DNA from: Marinobacter vulgaris | GTDB lineage: Bacteria > Pseudomonadota > Gammaproteobacteria > Pseudomonadales > Oleiphilaceae | Assembly: GCF_003344045.1 (NCBI RefSeq) | Contig: NZ_QFWX01000005.1 | Coordinates: forward strand, 1 to 64,000 | DNA length: 64,000 bases | Direction of reading: 5' to 3' | Shown here: positions 49,578 through 58,927 of the stretch, in pieces | Layout of the letters: each line of letters begins with the position of its first letter | How positions within the stretch are numbered: position 1 is the stretch's first letter | Notes under the pieces: model-generated | Told to the model about the DNA's origin: nothing | What the model saw: the letters and a program-made list of their open reading frames with translations, nothing else | Databases searched by the model: none | Position numbers and translations under genes: made by a program

Positions 49578-51089
49578 TCAGTCCTGACGAGGCGGGCGTT
49601 TACCGGCGGGTTTGCCGCCTTTGCCGGGCGGTTTGCCTTTCGGGGCGGGGCCTCCGCGGCCTTTGGGACCTTTCTTGAAGCCGGGCTTGCCACCTGGACG
49701 GCCACCGCCGCCTTTACGGTCCCGGTCACGACGCGGTGGCGCAGTGGCTGAGATCTCAGGCAGGGCCTCCGGCTGATCCAGCGGCAGCGAGCCGGGCTGG
49801 GATGCCTCGAGCCAGCAGGCCAGGGCACCGGCTACCATTGCCGTATCCATTTCATTGCGCTCGGCAATCTCATCCAGCAGCGCCATGGCCTTGGCCAGTT
49901 TGCCGTCTTCGGCAAACCCCAGCAGCTGGGTTTCGAACTGCTCCTCGCGCATTTTCTTGAGTTCCACGGGCGAAGGCAGCTGATAGGATTCCATCGGCGA
50001 GTTGGTGGCACGCTCAAGGGTGCGCAACCAGCTGCGTTCACGAGGAGTCACCAGCAGAATCGCCTTGCCTTCACGGCCGGCACGGCCGGTGCGACCGACC
50101 CGGTGGATATAGGCCTCGGTATCGTAGGGCACGTCGTAGTTGATGACGTGGGTGATACGGGGTACGTCCAGTCCACGTGCGGCAACGTCTGTAGCCACGA
50201 TGATATCTTTTTTGCCGCGCCTGAGGTCGTCCACCGTCTGCTCGCGCTGGCGCTGGTTCAGGTCACCGTTCAACGGTGCTACGGCGTGGCCACGGGCTGA
50301 CAGTTTTTCCGCCAGCAGCGTGGTTTCAGCCTTGGTGCGCACGAATACGATGGCAGCGTCCAGCGGCTCTACTTCCAGGATGCGCGTCAACGCGTCCAGT
50401 TTGCGCTCTGCATACACCGGCAATACAAACTGGGAAATGCGCTCAACCGTGCGGGTCTCGCTCTCGATCTTGACTTCCGTGGCATCGCGCAGATAGGTCT
50501 GCGCGACCTTCTTGATCTGCGGTGGCATGGTTGCGGAGAACAGGGCGCGCTGACAGTTGTCCGGCGTTTTTGCCAGAATCGCTTCCACGTCATCGATGAA
50601 GCCCATTCGAAGCATTTCGTCGGCTTCGTCCAGCACCAGGGCCTTGAGGCTGTCGAGCTTCAGGGTACCCTTGCGCAGGTGGTCCAGCATGCGCCCGGGA
50701 GTACCCACGATCACCTGGGCACCACGGCGCAGGCCCTTGATCTGGGGGAAGAAATCCTGGCCGCCGTAAATAGGCAGTACGTGAAAGTTGCGGAACTTGC
50801 TGGCGTAGGTGGTAAACGCCTCGGCCACCTGGATAGCCAGCTCCCGTGTGGGCGCCAGCACCAGGATCTGCGGCTCCATGAGAGAGGCGTCGATACGGCT
50901 CAGCAGGGGCAGCGCAAAGGCGGCGGTCTTCCCGGTTCCGGTCTGGGCAACGCCCAGCAAATGCTTACCGGCCAACAGCGCAGGAATAGTCTGGGCCTGT
51001 ATGGGAGAGGGTTTTTCATAACCGACGGCGGCAACAGCTTCAAGGACAGCTGGATCTAGGCCGAGTTCGGCAAAGGACAATTCAGACAT
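49578..51089 (-). CDS. DEAD-box ATP-dependent RNA helicase
   Basis: A 503-residue RNA helicase core with a basic tail. Motifs: Q motif (GYEKPSPIQAQTIP), I AQTGTGKT (48-55), II DEAD (154-157), III SAT (185-187), and VI HRVGRTGRAGREG. It is closest to the DeaD/CsdA group, but the RNA-binding domain of DeaD is not obvious. Instead, a stretch of about 75 residues with short helices (about 370-450) leads to a Gly/Lys/Pro-rich tail (about 455-503) with GKP and GKG repeats. The start ATG 51089 is chosen over 51125. It is convergent with folA. Confidence 0.92.
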   Translation of the reverse strand: MSELSFAELGLDPAVLEAVAAVGYEKPSPIQAQTIPALLAGKHLLGVAQTGTGKTAAFALPLLSRIDASLMEPQILVLAPTRELAIQVAEAFTTYASKFRNFHVLPIYGGQDFFPQIKGLRRGAQVIVGTPGRMLDHLRKGTLKLDSLKALVLDEADEMLRMGFIDDVEAILAKTPDNCQRALFSATMPPQIKKVAQTYLRDATEVKIESETRTVERISQFVLPVYAERKLDALTRILEVEPLDAAIVFVRTKAETTLLAEKLSARGHAVAPLNGDLNQRQREQTVDDLRRGKKDIIVATDVAARGLDVPRITHVINYDVPYDTEAYIHRVGRTGRAGREGKAILLVTPRERSWLRTLERATNSPMESYQLPSPVELKKMREEQFETQLLGFAEDGKLAKAMALLDEIAERNEMDTAMVAGALACWLEASQPGSLPLDQPEALPEISATAPPRRDRDRKGGGGRPGGKPGFKKGPKGRGGPAPKGKPPGKGGKPAGKRPPRQD

Positions 51090-51286
51090 TAATTTACTCG
51101 GAATTCGAAGGGTAGAGCATTGCAATGCAATGCATGATGTGGCGGGGATTATAACCGGTTTCTCGGATTTTTAACACGGCAAATGCCAGCTGGGCTGTAG
51201 GTAGTTGTCAGACATGCAGTTGCGTTGGGGAAAGATATTGGGCAACCTCCGGATTATTAAGGGTAGGATGCTAATGAGGCGTATCG

Positions 51287-52075
51287 ATGAATTTTGAAAA
51301 GTTACTGACTTTGGCCGCAAGCGGCGGAGACGTCACTATACCGTCTTCCTGGGCCCAGGGCCGGGCCTCTTTTGGGGGCATGACCACAGCACTGGTGTTT
51401 GACCGGATGAATGCGGTGGTCGCTCCCGGACGGCCAATGCGATCCATGCAGGTGTCTTTTGTAGGGCCGGTTACACCGGATGAGCCTGCCACCGTCGAAG
51501 CCGAAATTCTGCGGGAAGGCAAGGCCGTCAGCCAGGTAATGGGCCGTATTGCTCAGGGTGGTGAGCCCAGACTGGTGGTGCTGGCCAGTTTCGGTGGTGA
51601 CAGGGAATCCGCGGTAACGGTGGAGCCGCTCCCGGCACCGGAAGCCAGGCCTGTCGGAGATTGCCGCGAGCTGCCGTATATCGAGGGGGTTACCCCCGAG
51701 TTCACCCAACATATTGAAATGCGGTGGGCGTTCGGGGGCCTGCCGTTCAGTGGCGTTGGTGGCCGTGAGATGGGGGGGTGGATGCAGTTTCGCGAGGCGC
51801 CCGAAGTCATCACTGATGCGCACATTGTGGCTCTGGTGGATGCCTGGCCGCCAGCCTTGCTGCCGCACCTGAAGTCCCCCGCACCGGCCAGTTCCCTGAG
51901 CTGGGCGTTGGATATCATGCATCCACGGCCGGAGATCAGGCCGGATGACTGGCTTTTGTACCGTGCCACCATTGACCAGGCTGGTGCCGGCTACGGGCAT
52001 ACCCAGGCGGGTATCTGGACCAGTCGCGGAGAGCTGGTTGCAACCAGCCGCCAGACGGTAACGGTATTCGGTTAG
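51287..52075 (+). CDS. Acyl-CoA thioesterase-like double hotdog protein
   Basis: A 262-residue protein of the thioesterase-like superfamily with two tandem hotdog domains (about residues 10-110 and 135-260). The N-terminal hotdog has the GGMTTALVFDRM helix and the C-terminal one ASSLSWALDIMHP and YGHTQAGIWTSRGELVATSRQ. It resembles TesB-type acyl-CoA thioesterases of the domain-duplicated kind. The substrate is not predictable. It is a single gene, convergent with the minus-strand hydrolase at 52088. Confidence 0.8.
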   Translation: MNFEKLLTLAASGGDVTIPSSWAQGRASFGGMTTALVFDRMNAVVAPGRPMRSMQVSFVGPVTPDEPATVEAEILREGKAVSQVMGRIAQGGEPRLVVLASFGGDRESAVTVEPLPAPEARPVGDCRELPYIEGVTPEFTQHIEMRWAFGGLPFSGVGGREMGGWMQFREAPEVITDAHIVALVDAWPPALLPHLKSPAPASSLSWALDIMHPRPEIRPDDWLLYRATIDQAGAGYGHTQAGIWTSRGELVATSRQTVTVFG

Positions 52076-52087
52076 CTTGCGGCGGCG

Positions 52088-52987
52088 TCAGGCCGCCATT
52101 TCCGATTTGCAGGCATCGATGATGATGCGGGCAAAGTCGTCCGGTGAATCCTCCTGGAGGAAGTGGCCACCGCGCAGCGTAATGTGGGGCTGTCCATGGG
52201 CACCGGGAATACGCCGTTGCATATGCCGGTCTCCGCCCCGGGTGATGGGGTCGCCACTGCTGAAGCAGGTTATGAAGGGTTTCTTCCATTTCTCCAGCAC
52301 GCGCCAGGCGGCTTTATTGGCGTCGCTGGCCGGGTCGTCAGCAGACAGAGGAATAAGTTTCGGAAAAGCCCTTGCTCCGGCCTTGAACTCGGCACTGGGG
52401 AAAGGGGCTTCATAGGCCGCGATTTCGGCCCTGCTCATGGTTCTCTCAGTTCCCAGCTGGACGATTCGGCTTACCGGAAACCAGGGGCTGTGAGTGGCGA
52501 AGGCTTTCAGGAGTGAAAATACGACCGGCACCGGGGCTTCCCCCGTCGGCAGCATGCCGTTGCCAACAATAATGCGGCGGAAAAGATCCGGATGTTCGGC
52601 TGCCAGGCGAAGCCCCAGCAGCGAGCCCCAGTTCTGGCAAACCAGCGTAATATCCTTCAGGTCCAGCGCCTTGAGCCACCGGGAAAGCCAGTAGATGTGG
52701 CGCTCGTAGCTGTAGTCGTCCACGCTGGCGGGTTTGTCGGATTTGCCAAAACCAACCAGGTCCGGCGCCAGCACGCGATGCCCTGCTTCGGCCACCAGTG
52801 GAATCATATGTCGATAAAGGTAAGACCAGGAGGGTTCTCCGTGCAGCATCAGCACCGGGGCCGAGTCTCTCGGGCCTTCGTCTACATAGTGCATTCTCAG
52901 GCCCGGCTCGACGTCCAGATAATGAGGGGAAAAAGGATAATCCGGAAGCTCCGCGAAGCGGGCTTCGTCGGTTCTCAGAATACGCAT
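52088..52987 (-). CDS. Haloalkane dehalogenase-like alpha/beta hydrolase with Asn at the nucleophile
   Basis: A 299-residue alpha/beta-hydrolase closest to subfamily I haloalkane dehalogenases. The oxyanion segment HGEPSW (49-54), the catalytic acid D246 in GDPITRG, and H275 in GGHFLQED are all as in active enzymes. The nucleophile elbow, QDWGG in active members, reads QNWGS (118-122), so the aspartate that attacks the substrate is N119. The codon (52631-52633) is clearly AAC on the coding strand. As it stands, neither dehalogenase nor epoxide hydrolase chemistry through an Asp ester should work. A different activity, or deamidation of N119, is possible. Annotating it as haloalkane dehalogenase would be unsafe. 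Confidence 0.85.
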   Translation of the reverse strand: MRILRTDEARFAELPDYPFSPHYLDVEPGLRMHYVDEGPRDSAPVLMLHGEPSWSYLYRHMIPLVAEAGHRVLAPDLVGFGKSDKPASVDDYSYERHIYWLSRWLKALDLKDITLVCQNWGSLLGLRLAAEHPDLFRRIIVGNGMLPTGEAPVPVVFSLLKAFATHSPWFPVSRIVQLGTERTMSRAEIAAYEAPFPSAEFKAGARAFPKLIPLSADDPASDANKAAWRVLEKWKKPFITCFSSGDPITRGGDRHMQRRIPGAHGQPHITLRGGHFLQEDSPDDFARIIIDACKSEMAA

Positions 52988-53108
52988 GCCATCGACTGTC
53001 CTGACTGAGTGGTTGCGTGGCTGGATTCGTACAGCCTTCAGGAAGCAGCATAAAGCAGATGGGTATTTCGTGTGTTTGGTTTACGTAACAGCACGTTGGC
53101 TGTTTGAA

Positions 53109-53357
53109 TCAGGACGCTTTGCTGATCAGGTCAGCTGCGCCATCAAGCCCTGCCAGTGCTTCGTCGCAGCAATTCAGCACGCCGCAATCGTCCGCGGAGC
53201 ACAGTGCAACCGTGTGGCAGTCAATGTCGAAGCTGTAGCGTTCGCCGTTGCGAAAGATGCGACCACGGGAAAGGGTGGAACGGCAGTGGCCGCACAGCAG
53301 GGTTGGTACGGCACTGCTTTTGGCAGCAATTGCCTGGTAATGCTCTGTGTGTGTCAT
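53109..53357 (-). CDS. Small cysteine-rich protein of unknown function
   Basis: An 82-residue protein that I do not recognise. It has CGHC (about residues 22-25) and a second set DCHTVALC...DDCGVLNCC (about 46-64), a spacing that suggests a zinc ribbon or similar metal site. The start ATG 53357 has an excellent GGGAGG, so translation is likely. It is flanked by the hydrolase at 52088 and the unknown protein at 53478, all on the minus strand but with gaps of 121 bases on both sides. Confidence 0.65.
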   Translation of the reverse strand: MTHTEHYQAIAAKSSAVPTLLCGHCRSTLSRGRIFRNGERYSFDIDCHTVALCSADDCGVLNCCDEALAGLDGAADLISKAS

Positions 53358-53477
53358 AAAAGAACCTCCCGATACTCCCAACCTAGGGGCGAATTGTGAC
53401 AATTCAAAGTCAGCGATCCTTAATTTAGTCTATAAGTGCCCGGCATGTGGCTCAGAACCGCTGTCCGGGGCATTCTG

Positions 53478-53822
53478 TCACAGGTCGGAATCGACAATCG
53501 GGCGGCGGTTGGAGCGTTTGTCTTCCCAGTTGAGAGATTTCGGATCGTACCATCCGATAGCATCCAGCACTTTTTCACGGGTGACAGAAGACAGGGTCGG
53601 CCAGAGCTCCTGGAATTCATCAAGCCCACGTTCCCGCTGGCGCAGCTGCTTGCCCTGGAGTCGCCGGATAATGTGGGGAAGGTGCAGGGCTTCCCCCAGT
53701 TGCCCGGGCACAACCACTTCCTGGCCCATCACCTTGCGGCGATGGGTTCTGGCTGCCAACACCCGGTTTAGCGCAACGGCTGCGTCCAGCGCTGTTTCGA
53801 CATCAAACTCTTCGTTACCCAA
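53478..53822 (-). CDS. Hypothetical protein
   Basis: A 114-residue protein that I do not recognise. It appears mostly helical and basic in the middle (RTHRRKV, RRLQGKQLRQRERG), with no membrane segment or cysteine motif. The only in-frame start giving the full length is TTG 53822 with AGG at a suitable distance. An internal ATG at codon 32 is possible. Codon use resembles the neighbouring genes, which supports it being coding. Confidence 0.6.
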   Translation of the reverse strand: MGNEEFDVETALDAAVALNRVLAARTHRRKVMGQEVVVPGQLGEALHLPHIIRRLQGKQLRQRERGLDEFQELWPTLSSVTREKVLDAIGWYDPKSLNWEDKRSNRRPIVDSDL

Positions 53823-53943
53823 TGTCTGACCTGTTTAACGAATGACCAATAGCGCTCCACTATAACCTGAAAGCCGCTAGACTGGCCACGGGGCCGTGGT
53901 AGTCTAGTGTGTCGGTTGGCGATGAGAATCAGGATCACGTTTT

Positions 53944-55062
53944 ATGATGTACGGAAAACTGGAGACACGGACTTTTCTGGCCATGCTTGTGGGCGTCTCC
54001 CTGGCGTTTATTCTGCTGATGAAGCCTTTTTTTGGCCCGATTTTCTGGGCCGTGGCCATTGCGTTGATATTCCATCCAGTTCGTGAGCGCCTGGCAAAGC
54101 GGATTGGCGACCGCCCCAATGTGATCGCGTTGCTGACGCTGCTGATCTGCGTGGTGATCGTGGTTATACCGGTGCTTGCGCTGGTGACCTCACTGGTTGC
54201 GGAGGGCCTTTCTATTTACGAGAAGATTCAGGGTGGGGAGCTTCGGCCAGGGGAGTACATTGACAGGGTAAACCAGTCGTTTCCGGCGATTGAAGCCTTC
54301 TTCGCCCAATTCGGAATGGATTTCGCCGAGGTGAGAGACCGTGTCGTCAGTGCCTTTGTGGGAGGGAGCCAGTTTCTGGCGAAACAGGCCCTCGGATTCG
54401 GTCAGAATACCTTCCAGTTCTTTCTGGGGTTGGCGTTAATGGTTTATCTGGCTTTTTTCCTGCTCAGGGATGGCAGCAAGCTGGTGGACCTGCTGATCCA
54501 GGCCTTGCCACTGGGTGATGCGCGGGAGCGCCTGCTGTTTGCCAAGTTTGCAGAGGTAACCCGGGCAACGGTGAAGGGCAACCTGCTGATTGCGATCATT
54601 CAGGGTGCCCTTGGCGGACTGATTTTCTGGTTGCTGGAAATACAGGGCGCACTGCTATGGGGTGTGGTGATGGCAATTGTCTCGCTTATCCCCGCGGTGG
54701 GCGCTGCTCTGGTCTGGGTGCCGGCGGCCCTGTATCTGGCTGCGACCGGAGAGATTGTTTCGGCGATTATCCTGACGGCTTTCGGCTCGGTTGTGATCGG
54801 CCTTGCCGACAATATTCTGCGCCCGATTTTTGTCGGTAGGGACACCAAACTGCCGGATTATATCGTGCTGCTCTCGACGCTGGGAGGCATTGTCATGTTC
54901 GGCATTAACGGTTTCGTGATGGGCCCCCTGGTGGCAGCCCTGTTCATGGCCTTCTGGGGAATCTTTATCCGTGAGTTCGGGGAGGTACCGGGAACGGCTG
55001 TGCATACAACCTCTGACAGGGCTACAGAAATGCAACAAACGGAAAAGAGTGGGCAGGAGTAA
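53944..55062 (+). CDS. AI-2E family transporter (PerM-like)
   Basis: A 372-residue membrane protein of the AI-2E transporter family (UPF0118), named for the quorum-signal exporter TqsA but with many different substrates, including Na+/H+ antiporters. It has about eight transmembrane helices, with the family's extramembrane region at residues 95-150 and GLADNILRPIFVGRDTKLPDYIVLLSTLGG near 275. The start is ATG 53944 or 53947. The substrate cannot be deduced. Confidence 0.88.
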   Translation: MMYGKLETRTFLAMLVGVSLAFILLMKPFFGPIFWAVAIALIFHPVRERLAKRIGDRPNVIALLTLLICVVIVVIPVLALVTSLVAEGLSIYEKIQGGELRPGEYIDRVNQSFPAIEAFFAQFGMDFAEVRDRVVSAFVGGSQFLAKQALGFGQNTFQFFLGLALMVYLAFFLLRDGSKLVDLLIQALPLGDARERLLFAKFAEVTRATVKGNLLIAIIQGALGGLIFWLLEIQGALLWGVVMAIVSLIPAVGAALVWVPAALYLAATGEIVSAIILTAFGSVVIGLADNILRPIFVGRDTKLPDYIVLLSTLGGIVMFGINGFVMGPLVAALFMAFWGIFIREFGEVPGTAVHTTSDRATEMQQTEKSGQE

Positions 55063-55142
55063 CTATGTTAATCTCTGATGGCAATGCCCGTTCTCTAGGG
55101 GCAGGCGACACAATAAAAAACGACAGGTAATCGGAGTAGATC

Positions 55143-55562
55143 ATGGCTAGGCAAACACACATGCGTGCTCGTATGGCGGCAGCCATCATTGCTGGGGCAA
55201 TGGCTCTTGCGGCGGCTCCCCACGTGGCTGCAAACGAGATCGTGGCCCTCAAGAACGCGCTTTACGGGGCGGGTTACGATATCAATAACGTGAGTCCGCA
55301 AATGGATGAATCCACCCGCTCGGCGCTGTCGACGTTTCAGCAGGATCAAGGGTTGAACGCTTCTGGTGTTCTGGACGACGCCACCAAGGAAGAGCTGGGG
55401 ATGGTGCCGGTTCAGGTTGCTGCGTCAGGCTCCACTGGCAGTGCCGGCGCATCCCGGAACGGGAGTGCTTCCAGCGGTAGCGCTGAGCCGGAAGAGCAGG
55501 CTGTGCAGGCGGAGGAGGATGATATCGAGGAAGGCGACGACGGTGGCTGGTCTTTCTTCTAG
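55143..55562 (+). CDS. Secreted peptidoglycan-binding-domain protein
   Basis: A 139-residue protein with an N-terminal signal peptide (about residues 1-30, AAIIAGAMALAAAPHVAA). A single PG_binding_1-like domain follows (about 33-80: EIVALKNALYGAGYDI, DESTRSALSTFQQDQGLNASGVLDDATKEEL). The second half is a Ser/Gly-rich linker and an acidic tail rich in Glu and Asp that ends WSFF. The cell-wall role is inferred from the domain only. It follows the transporter at 53944 by 80 bases. Confidence 0.8.
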   Translation: MARQTHMRARMAAAIIAGAMALAAAPHVAANEIVALKNALYGAGYDINNVSPQMDESTRSALSTFQQDQGLNASGVLDDATKEELGMVPVQVAASGSTGSAGASRNGSASSGSAEPEEQAVQAEEDDIEEGDDGGWSFF

Positions 55563-55594
55563 GCCTCAATCCTCGCTCTTCGCGATCATAGAGT

Positions 55595-55626
55595 CAGGCC
55601 CGGCCGTACTCTTTGCGCCGGGCCTG
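55595..55626. terminator. Probable terminator hairpin between convergent genes
   Basis: A 10-bp perfect stem (caggcccggc/gccgggcctg) with a 12-nt loop lies between the peptidoglycan-binding-domain gene and ilvD, which converge. Neither strand has a real T run after it, so rho-independent termination is only a possibility. Confidence 0.5.
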
Positions 55627-55632
55627 CTTCGT

Positions 55633-57468
55633 TCAGTCCAGCTTTTCCAGGTTCCTGACAGCACCCTTGTCGGCACTTGTTGCCAGCAACGCATAGGCTT
55701 TCAGCGCGGCAGAAACCTTGCGGGGTCTGGCAAGTTCCGGCTTCCAGCCTTTCTCATTTCTCGCTTCACGACGCCGGTCAAGCTCGTTCTGATCGATCTC
55801 GACGTTGATGGAACGGTTGGGAATGTCGATCCGGATCAGGTCACCGTTCTCGATCAGGCCAATGGCCCCGCCGGCTGCCGCCTCGGGTGAGGCATGGCCG
55901 ATGGACAGGCCGGAGGTGCCGCCGGAAAAACGGCCATCAGTCAACAGGGCGCATTCCTTGCCCAGGCCCTTGGATTTCAGGTAACTGGTGGGGTAGAGCA
56001 TTTCCTGCATGCCCGGTCCGCCACGGGGGCCTTCGTAGCGGATGATGACCACTTCGCCGGGTTTCACTTCGTCGTTGAGAATACCGTCCACCGCCGTATC
56101 CTGGCTTTCGAAGACCCGTGCTCTGCCCTCGAAGAGGTAGATGCTTTCGTCCACGCCGGCCGTTTTGACCACGCATCCGTCCAGGGCAATGTTGCCGAAG
56201 AGCACGGCCAGGCCACCCTCAGATGAATAGGCGTTTTCGACCGACCGGATGCAGCCGTTTTCGCGATCGCCGTCGAGCGATGGCCAGCGGGTGCTTTGGC
56301 TGAATGCGGTCTGGGTGGGTATGCCTGCGGGGCCTGCCCTGAAGAACTCCACCACTTCCGGCGTCGGCTCCTGCATGATATCCCAGGTTTTCAGCGCTTC
56401 GCGCATGGTCCTGCTATGGACCGTGGGCAGGTCGGTATTGATCAGGCCACCACGTTCCAGTTCACCGAGAATGCCCATGATGCCACCGGCACGGTGAACG
56501 TCCTCCATGTGGTATTTGGGAGAGTTCGGGGCAACTTTGCACAGTTGCGGTACCCGGCGGGACAGCTGGTCAATTTCGTCCAGGGTAAATGGAACGCCGC
56601 CTTCCTGTGCGGCCGCCAGCAGGTGCAGGATAGTGTTGGTTGAACCACCCATGGCAATGTCCATGACCATGGCGTTTTCGAATGCCTCCATGGACGCAAT
56701 GCTCAGTGGCAGCACGCTGGCGTCGTCTTCTTCGTAATAGCGCCGGGTATTCTCTACAATCTGCCGGCCCGCCCTGAGAAATAACTGCTCACGATCAGCG
56801 TGGGTCGCCAGCAGGGAGCCGTTGCCCGGCAGTGCAAGGCCGATGGCCTCGGTGAGGCAGTTCATTGAATTGGCAGTGAACATGCCGGAACAGGACCCGC
56901 AGGTGGGGCAGGCACTGCGTTCGTACTCGGCAACGGTTTCATCGTCGGCGTTGGGATCAGCGGCGATGACCATGGCATCCACCAGATCGAGCTTATGCTC
57001 TGACAGTCTGGTCTTGCCGGCTTCCATCGGGCCACCGGATACGAAAATGGTGGGAATGTTCAGGCGCATGGCGGCCATCAGCATGCCAGGCGTAATCTTG
57101 TCGCAGTTGGAAATGCAAACCAGAGCATCCGCGCAGTGGGCGTTCACCATGTATTCCACGGAGTCGGCGATGATTTCTCGGGAAGGCAGGGAGTACAACA
57201 TGCCGTCGTGTCCCATGGCGATGCCGTCATCCACGGCAATGGTGTTGAATTCCTTGGCGACACCACCTGTTTTTTCTATTTCGCGACACACCAGCTGGCC
57301 CAGGTCCTTGAGATGCACATGGCCGGGGACAAACTGGGTAAAGGAGTTGGCAACCGCAATGATGGGTTTGCCGAAGTCTTCATCCTTCATGCCGGTGGCG
57401 CGCCAAAGCGCGCGGGCGCCAGCCATATTGCGGCCTGCGGTGGATGTCCGCGAACGATACTGGGGCAT
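55633..57468 (-). CDS. ilvD: Dihydroxy-acid dehydratase
   Basis: The iron-sulfur enzyme that makes 2-oxoisovalerate and 2-oxo-3-methylvalerate in branched-chain amino acid synthesis. Its product 2-oxoisovalerate is the substrate of LeuA (424). The 611-residue protein has [15 protein letters not shown] and [19 protein letters not shown], whose cysteines bind the cluster, and [20 protein letters not shown] in the C-terminal domain. It is not in an operon with other ilv genes here. Confidence 0.97.
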   Translation of the reverse strand: MPQYRSRTSTAGRNMAGARALWRATGMKDEDFGKPIIAVANSFTQFVPGHVHLKDLGQLVCREIEKTGGVAKEFNTIAVDDGIAMGHDGMLYSLPSREIIADSVEYMVNAHCADALVCISNCDKITPGMLMAAMRLNIPTIFVSGGPMEAGKTRLSEHKLDLVDAMVIAADPNADDETVAEYERSACPTCGSCSGMFTANSMNCLTEAIGLALPGNGSLLATHADREQLFLRAGRQIVENTRRYYEEDDASVLPLSIASMEAFENAMVMDIAMGGSTNTILHLLAAAQEGGVPFTLDEIDQLSRRVPQLCKVAPNSPKYHMEDVHRAGGIMGILGELERGGLINTDLPTVHSRTMREALKTWDIMQEPTPEVVEFFRAGPAGIPTQTAFSQSTRWPSLDGDRENGCIRSVENAYSSEGGLAVLFGNIALDGCVVKTAGVDESIYLFEGRARVFESQDTAVDGILNDEVKPGEVVIIRYEGPRGGPGMQEMLYPTSYLKSKGLGKECALLTDGRFSGGTSGLSIGHASPEAAAGGAIGLIENGDLIRIDIPNRSINVEIDQNELDRRREARNEKGWKPELARPRKVSAALKAYALLATSADKGAVRNLEKLD

Positions 57469-57615
57469 GGTTTTCTGGTCTCTCTGCTGGAAATTGATCG
57501 AAAAATTAAAGCCGGAAGGATACCAGATTACCCCATGATCGCATGGTTGTTTTGGGAATCCGCGCTTACAATGTGTAACAGAGTTAATGAAAACTGATCA
57601 ACAAGGAGTAATTCT

Positions 57616-58872
57616 ATGGCTGGCCGGGAAAGCCTGCCTCTGCGTCGTCTTAAACAGTTTCAGCCCCTGAACCGGCTGACGGATGACCAGCTGGTTTTGC
57701 TCGCTAGTCGGGCAGAAAGACGAACCCATGGCCCCGGCCAGCGGGTGGTTGAGCGTGGCGTCCGGGATGGCATGGATATTTTTCTTATTGCCGGAAGTGT
57801 TGAGCTGGAATCCGTGGACGGTCGCAAGTCCACCATCGATGCGGATACTGACAAGGCCCTTAACCCGATTGCCCGGCTGCAGCCACGCATGTACGACGTA
57901 ACCGCGATAAGGGCGAGCGAGTTTCTGGTGATTCAGCAGGACATCCTCAATCAGTTGCTGCGGGCTGCGCCAGTGCCACAGGTGGAAATGGATTCCGGTG
58001 ACGGTCTTGGTGACGATGGCAGCGAAGAGCACCACCTGCTGATGGAATTTTACGCGGAGCTGCGTTCGAACCAGCTGACCCTGCCAAGCGTGCCAGATGT
58101 GGCATGGAAAGTACGCCGGACCGTGGACCGTGAGGATTCCACCGCGGACCAGGTGGCCAGTGCTATTTCTGCGGATCCGTCGATGGCGGCCAAGCTGGTT
58201 CGCGCCTGTAACAGCCCGTTGTACAGGGGCTTCAGCGATGTCCGAAATGTACGTGAGGCTGTCGTCAGGCTGGGCATGCGGACGACCCGCCAGCTGGTGA
58301 CCGTGTTCTCCCTGCGGGAAGTCTTCAAGACCAGGCAGCCGTCGCTGCAAAAAGAGATGGATAAGCTCTGGCGACATTCCCGCGAGGTTGCGGCGCTTTG
58401 CTGGGTGCTTGCCGACAGTGCCACTGCCACCAACCCCGAGGAGGCTCTGCTCGCCGGGCTGCTGCATGATATCGGGGTGGTCCCGGTACTGGTTCAGGCC
58501 GAGCACCATGTCAACCTGTTCGCCGACCAGGCCAATCTCGAACACGCCATGGGCGAGCTACGGGCAGATGTGGGTACCGCAATTCTGGAAAGCTGGTCGT
58601 TCCCTGCTAACTTTCTTGAGGCCACCCGCCACGCGGAGGACTGGTCGTACGAATGTCGGGAAACGGCCCCCCAGTTAGTGGATATTGTGATCGTGGCCCA
58701 ATTGCATGCCATGATCGGTTCCAGCCAGAACGGTAATTTGCCCTCCTTTGACGAGGTGCCTGCTTACCGACGGCTCGGCGAGCTTGAACTCAATGCATCC
58801 CGCAGTCTGCAACTGCTGACGGAAGCCCGTGCAAGGGTGGACGAAGTCCATCGCCTGCTTTCAATACACTGA
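57616..58872 (+). CDS. HDOD-domain regulator with a cyclic-nucleotide-binding-like N-terminus
   Basis: A 418-residue protein. The first 120 residues resemble a cyclic-nucleotide-binding domain (LNRLTDDQLVLLASRAERRTH, GQRVVERGVRDGMDIFLIAGSVEL), but the phosphate-binding cassette is not convincingly present. A HDOD domain follows (about 150-350: LPSVPDVAWKVRRTV, DPSMAAKLVRACNSP, GLLHDIGVVPV). HDOD proteins are signalling outputs without known enzyme activity. AAGGAG precedes the ATG. It is divergent from ilvD. Confidence 0.85.
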   Translation: MAGRESLPLRRLKQFQPLNRLTDDQLVLLASRAERRTHGPGQRVVERGVRDGMDIFLIAGSVELESVDGRKSTIDADTDKALNPIARLQPRMYDVTAIRASEFLVIQQDILNQLLRAAPVPQVEMDSGDGLGDDGSEEHHLLMEFYAELRSNQLTLPSVPDVAWKVRRTVDREDSTADQVASAISADPSMAAKLVRACNSPLYRGFSDVRNVREAVVRLGMRTTRQLVTVFSLREVFKTRQPSLQKEMDKLWRHSREVAALCWVLADSATATNPEEALLAGLLHDIGVVPVLVQAEHHVNLFADQANLEHAMGELRADVGTAILESWSFPANFLEATRHAEDWSYECRETAPQLVDIVIVAQLHAMIGSSQNGNLPSFDEVPAYRRLGELELNASRSLQLLTEARARVDEVHRLLSIH

Positions 58873-58927
58873 AAATGTGACAGGGTTGTCGGTCTTCCGG
58901 AGCTCTCTACTGGTGACAATACCAACA

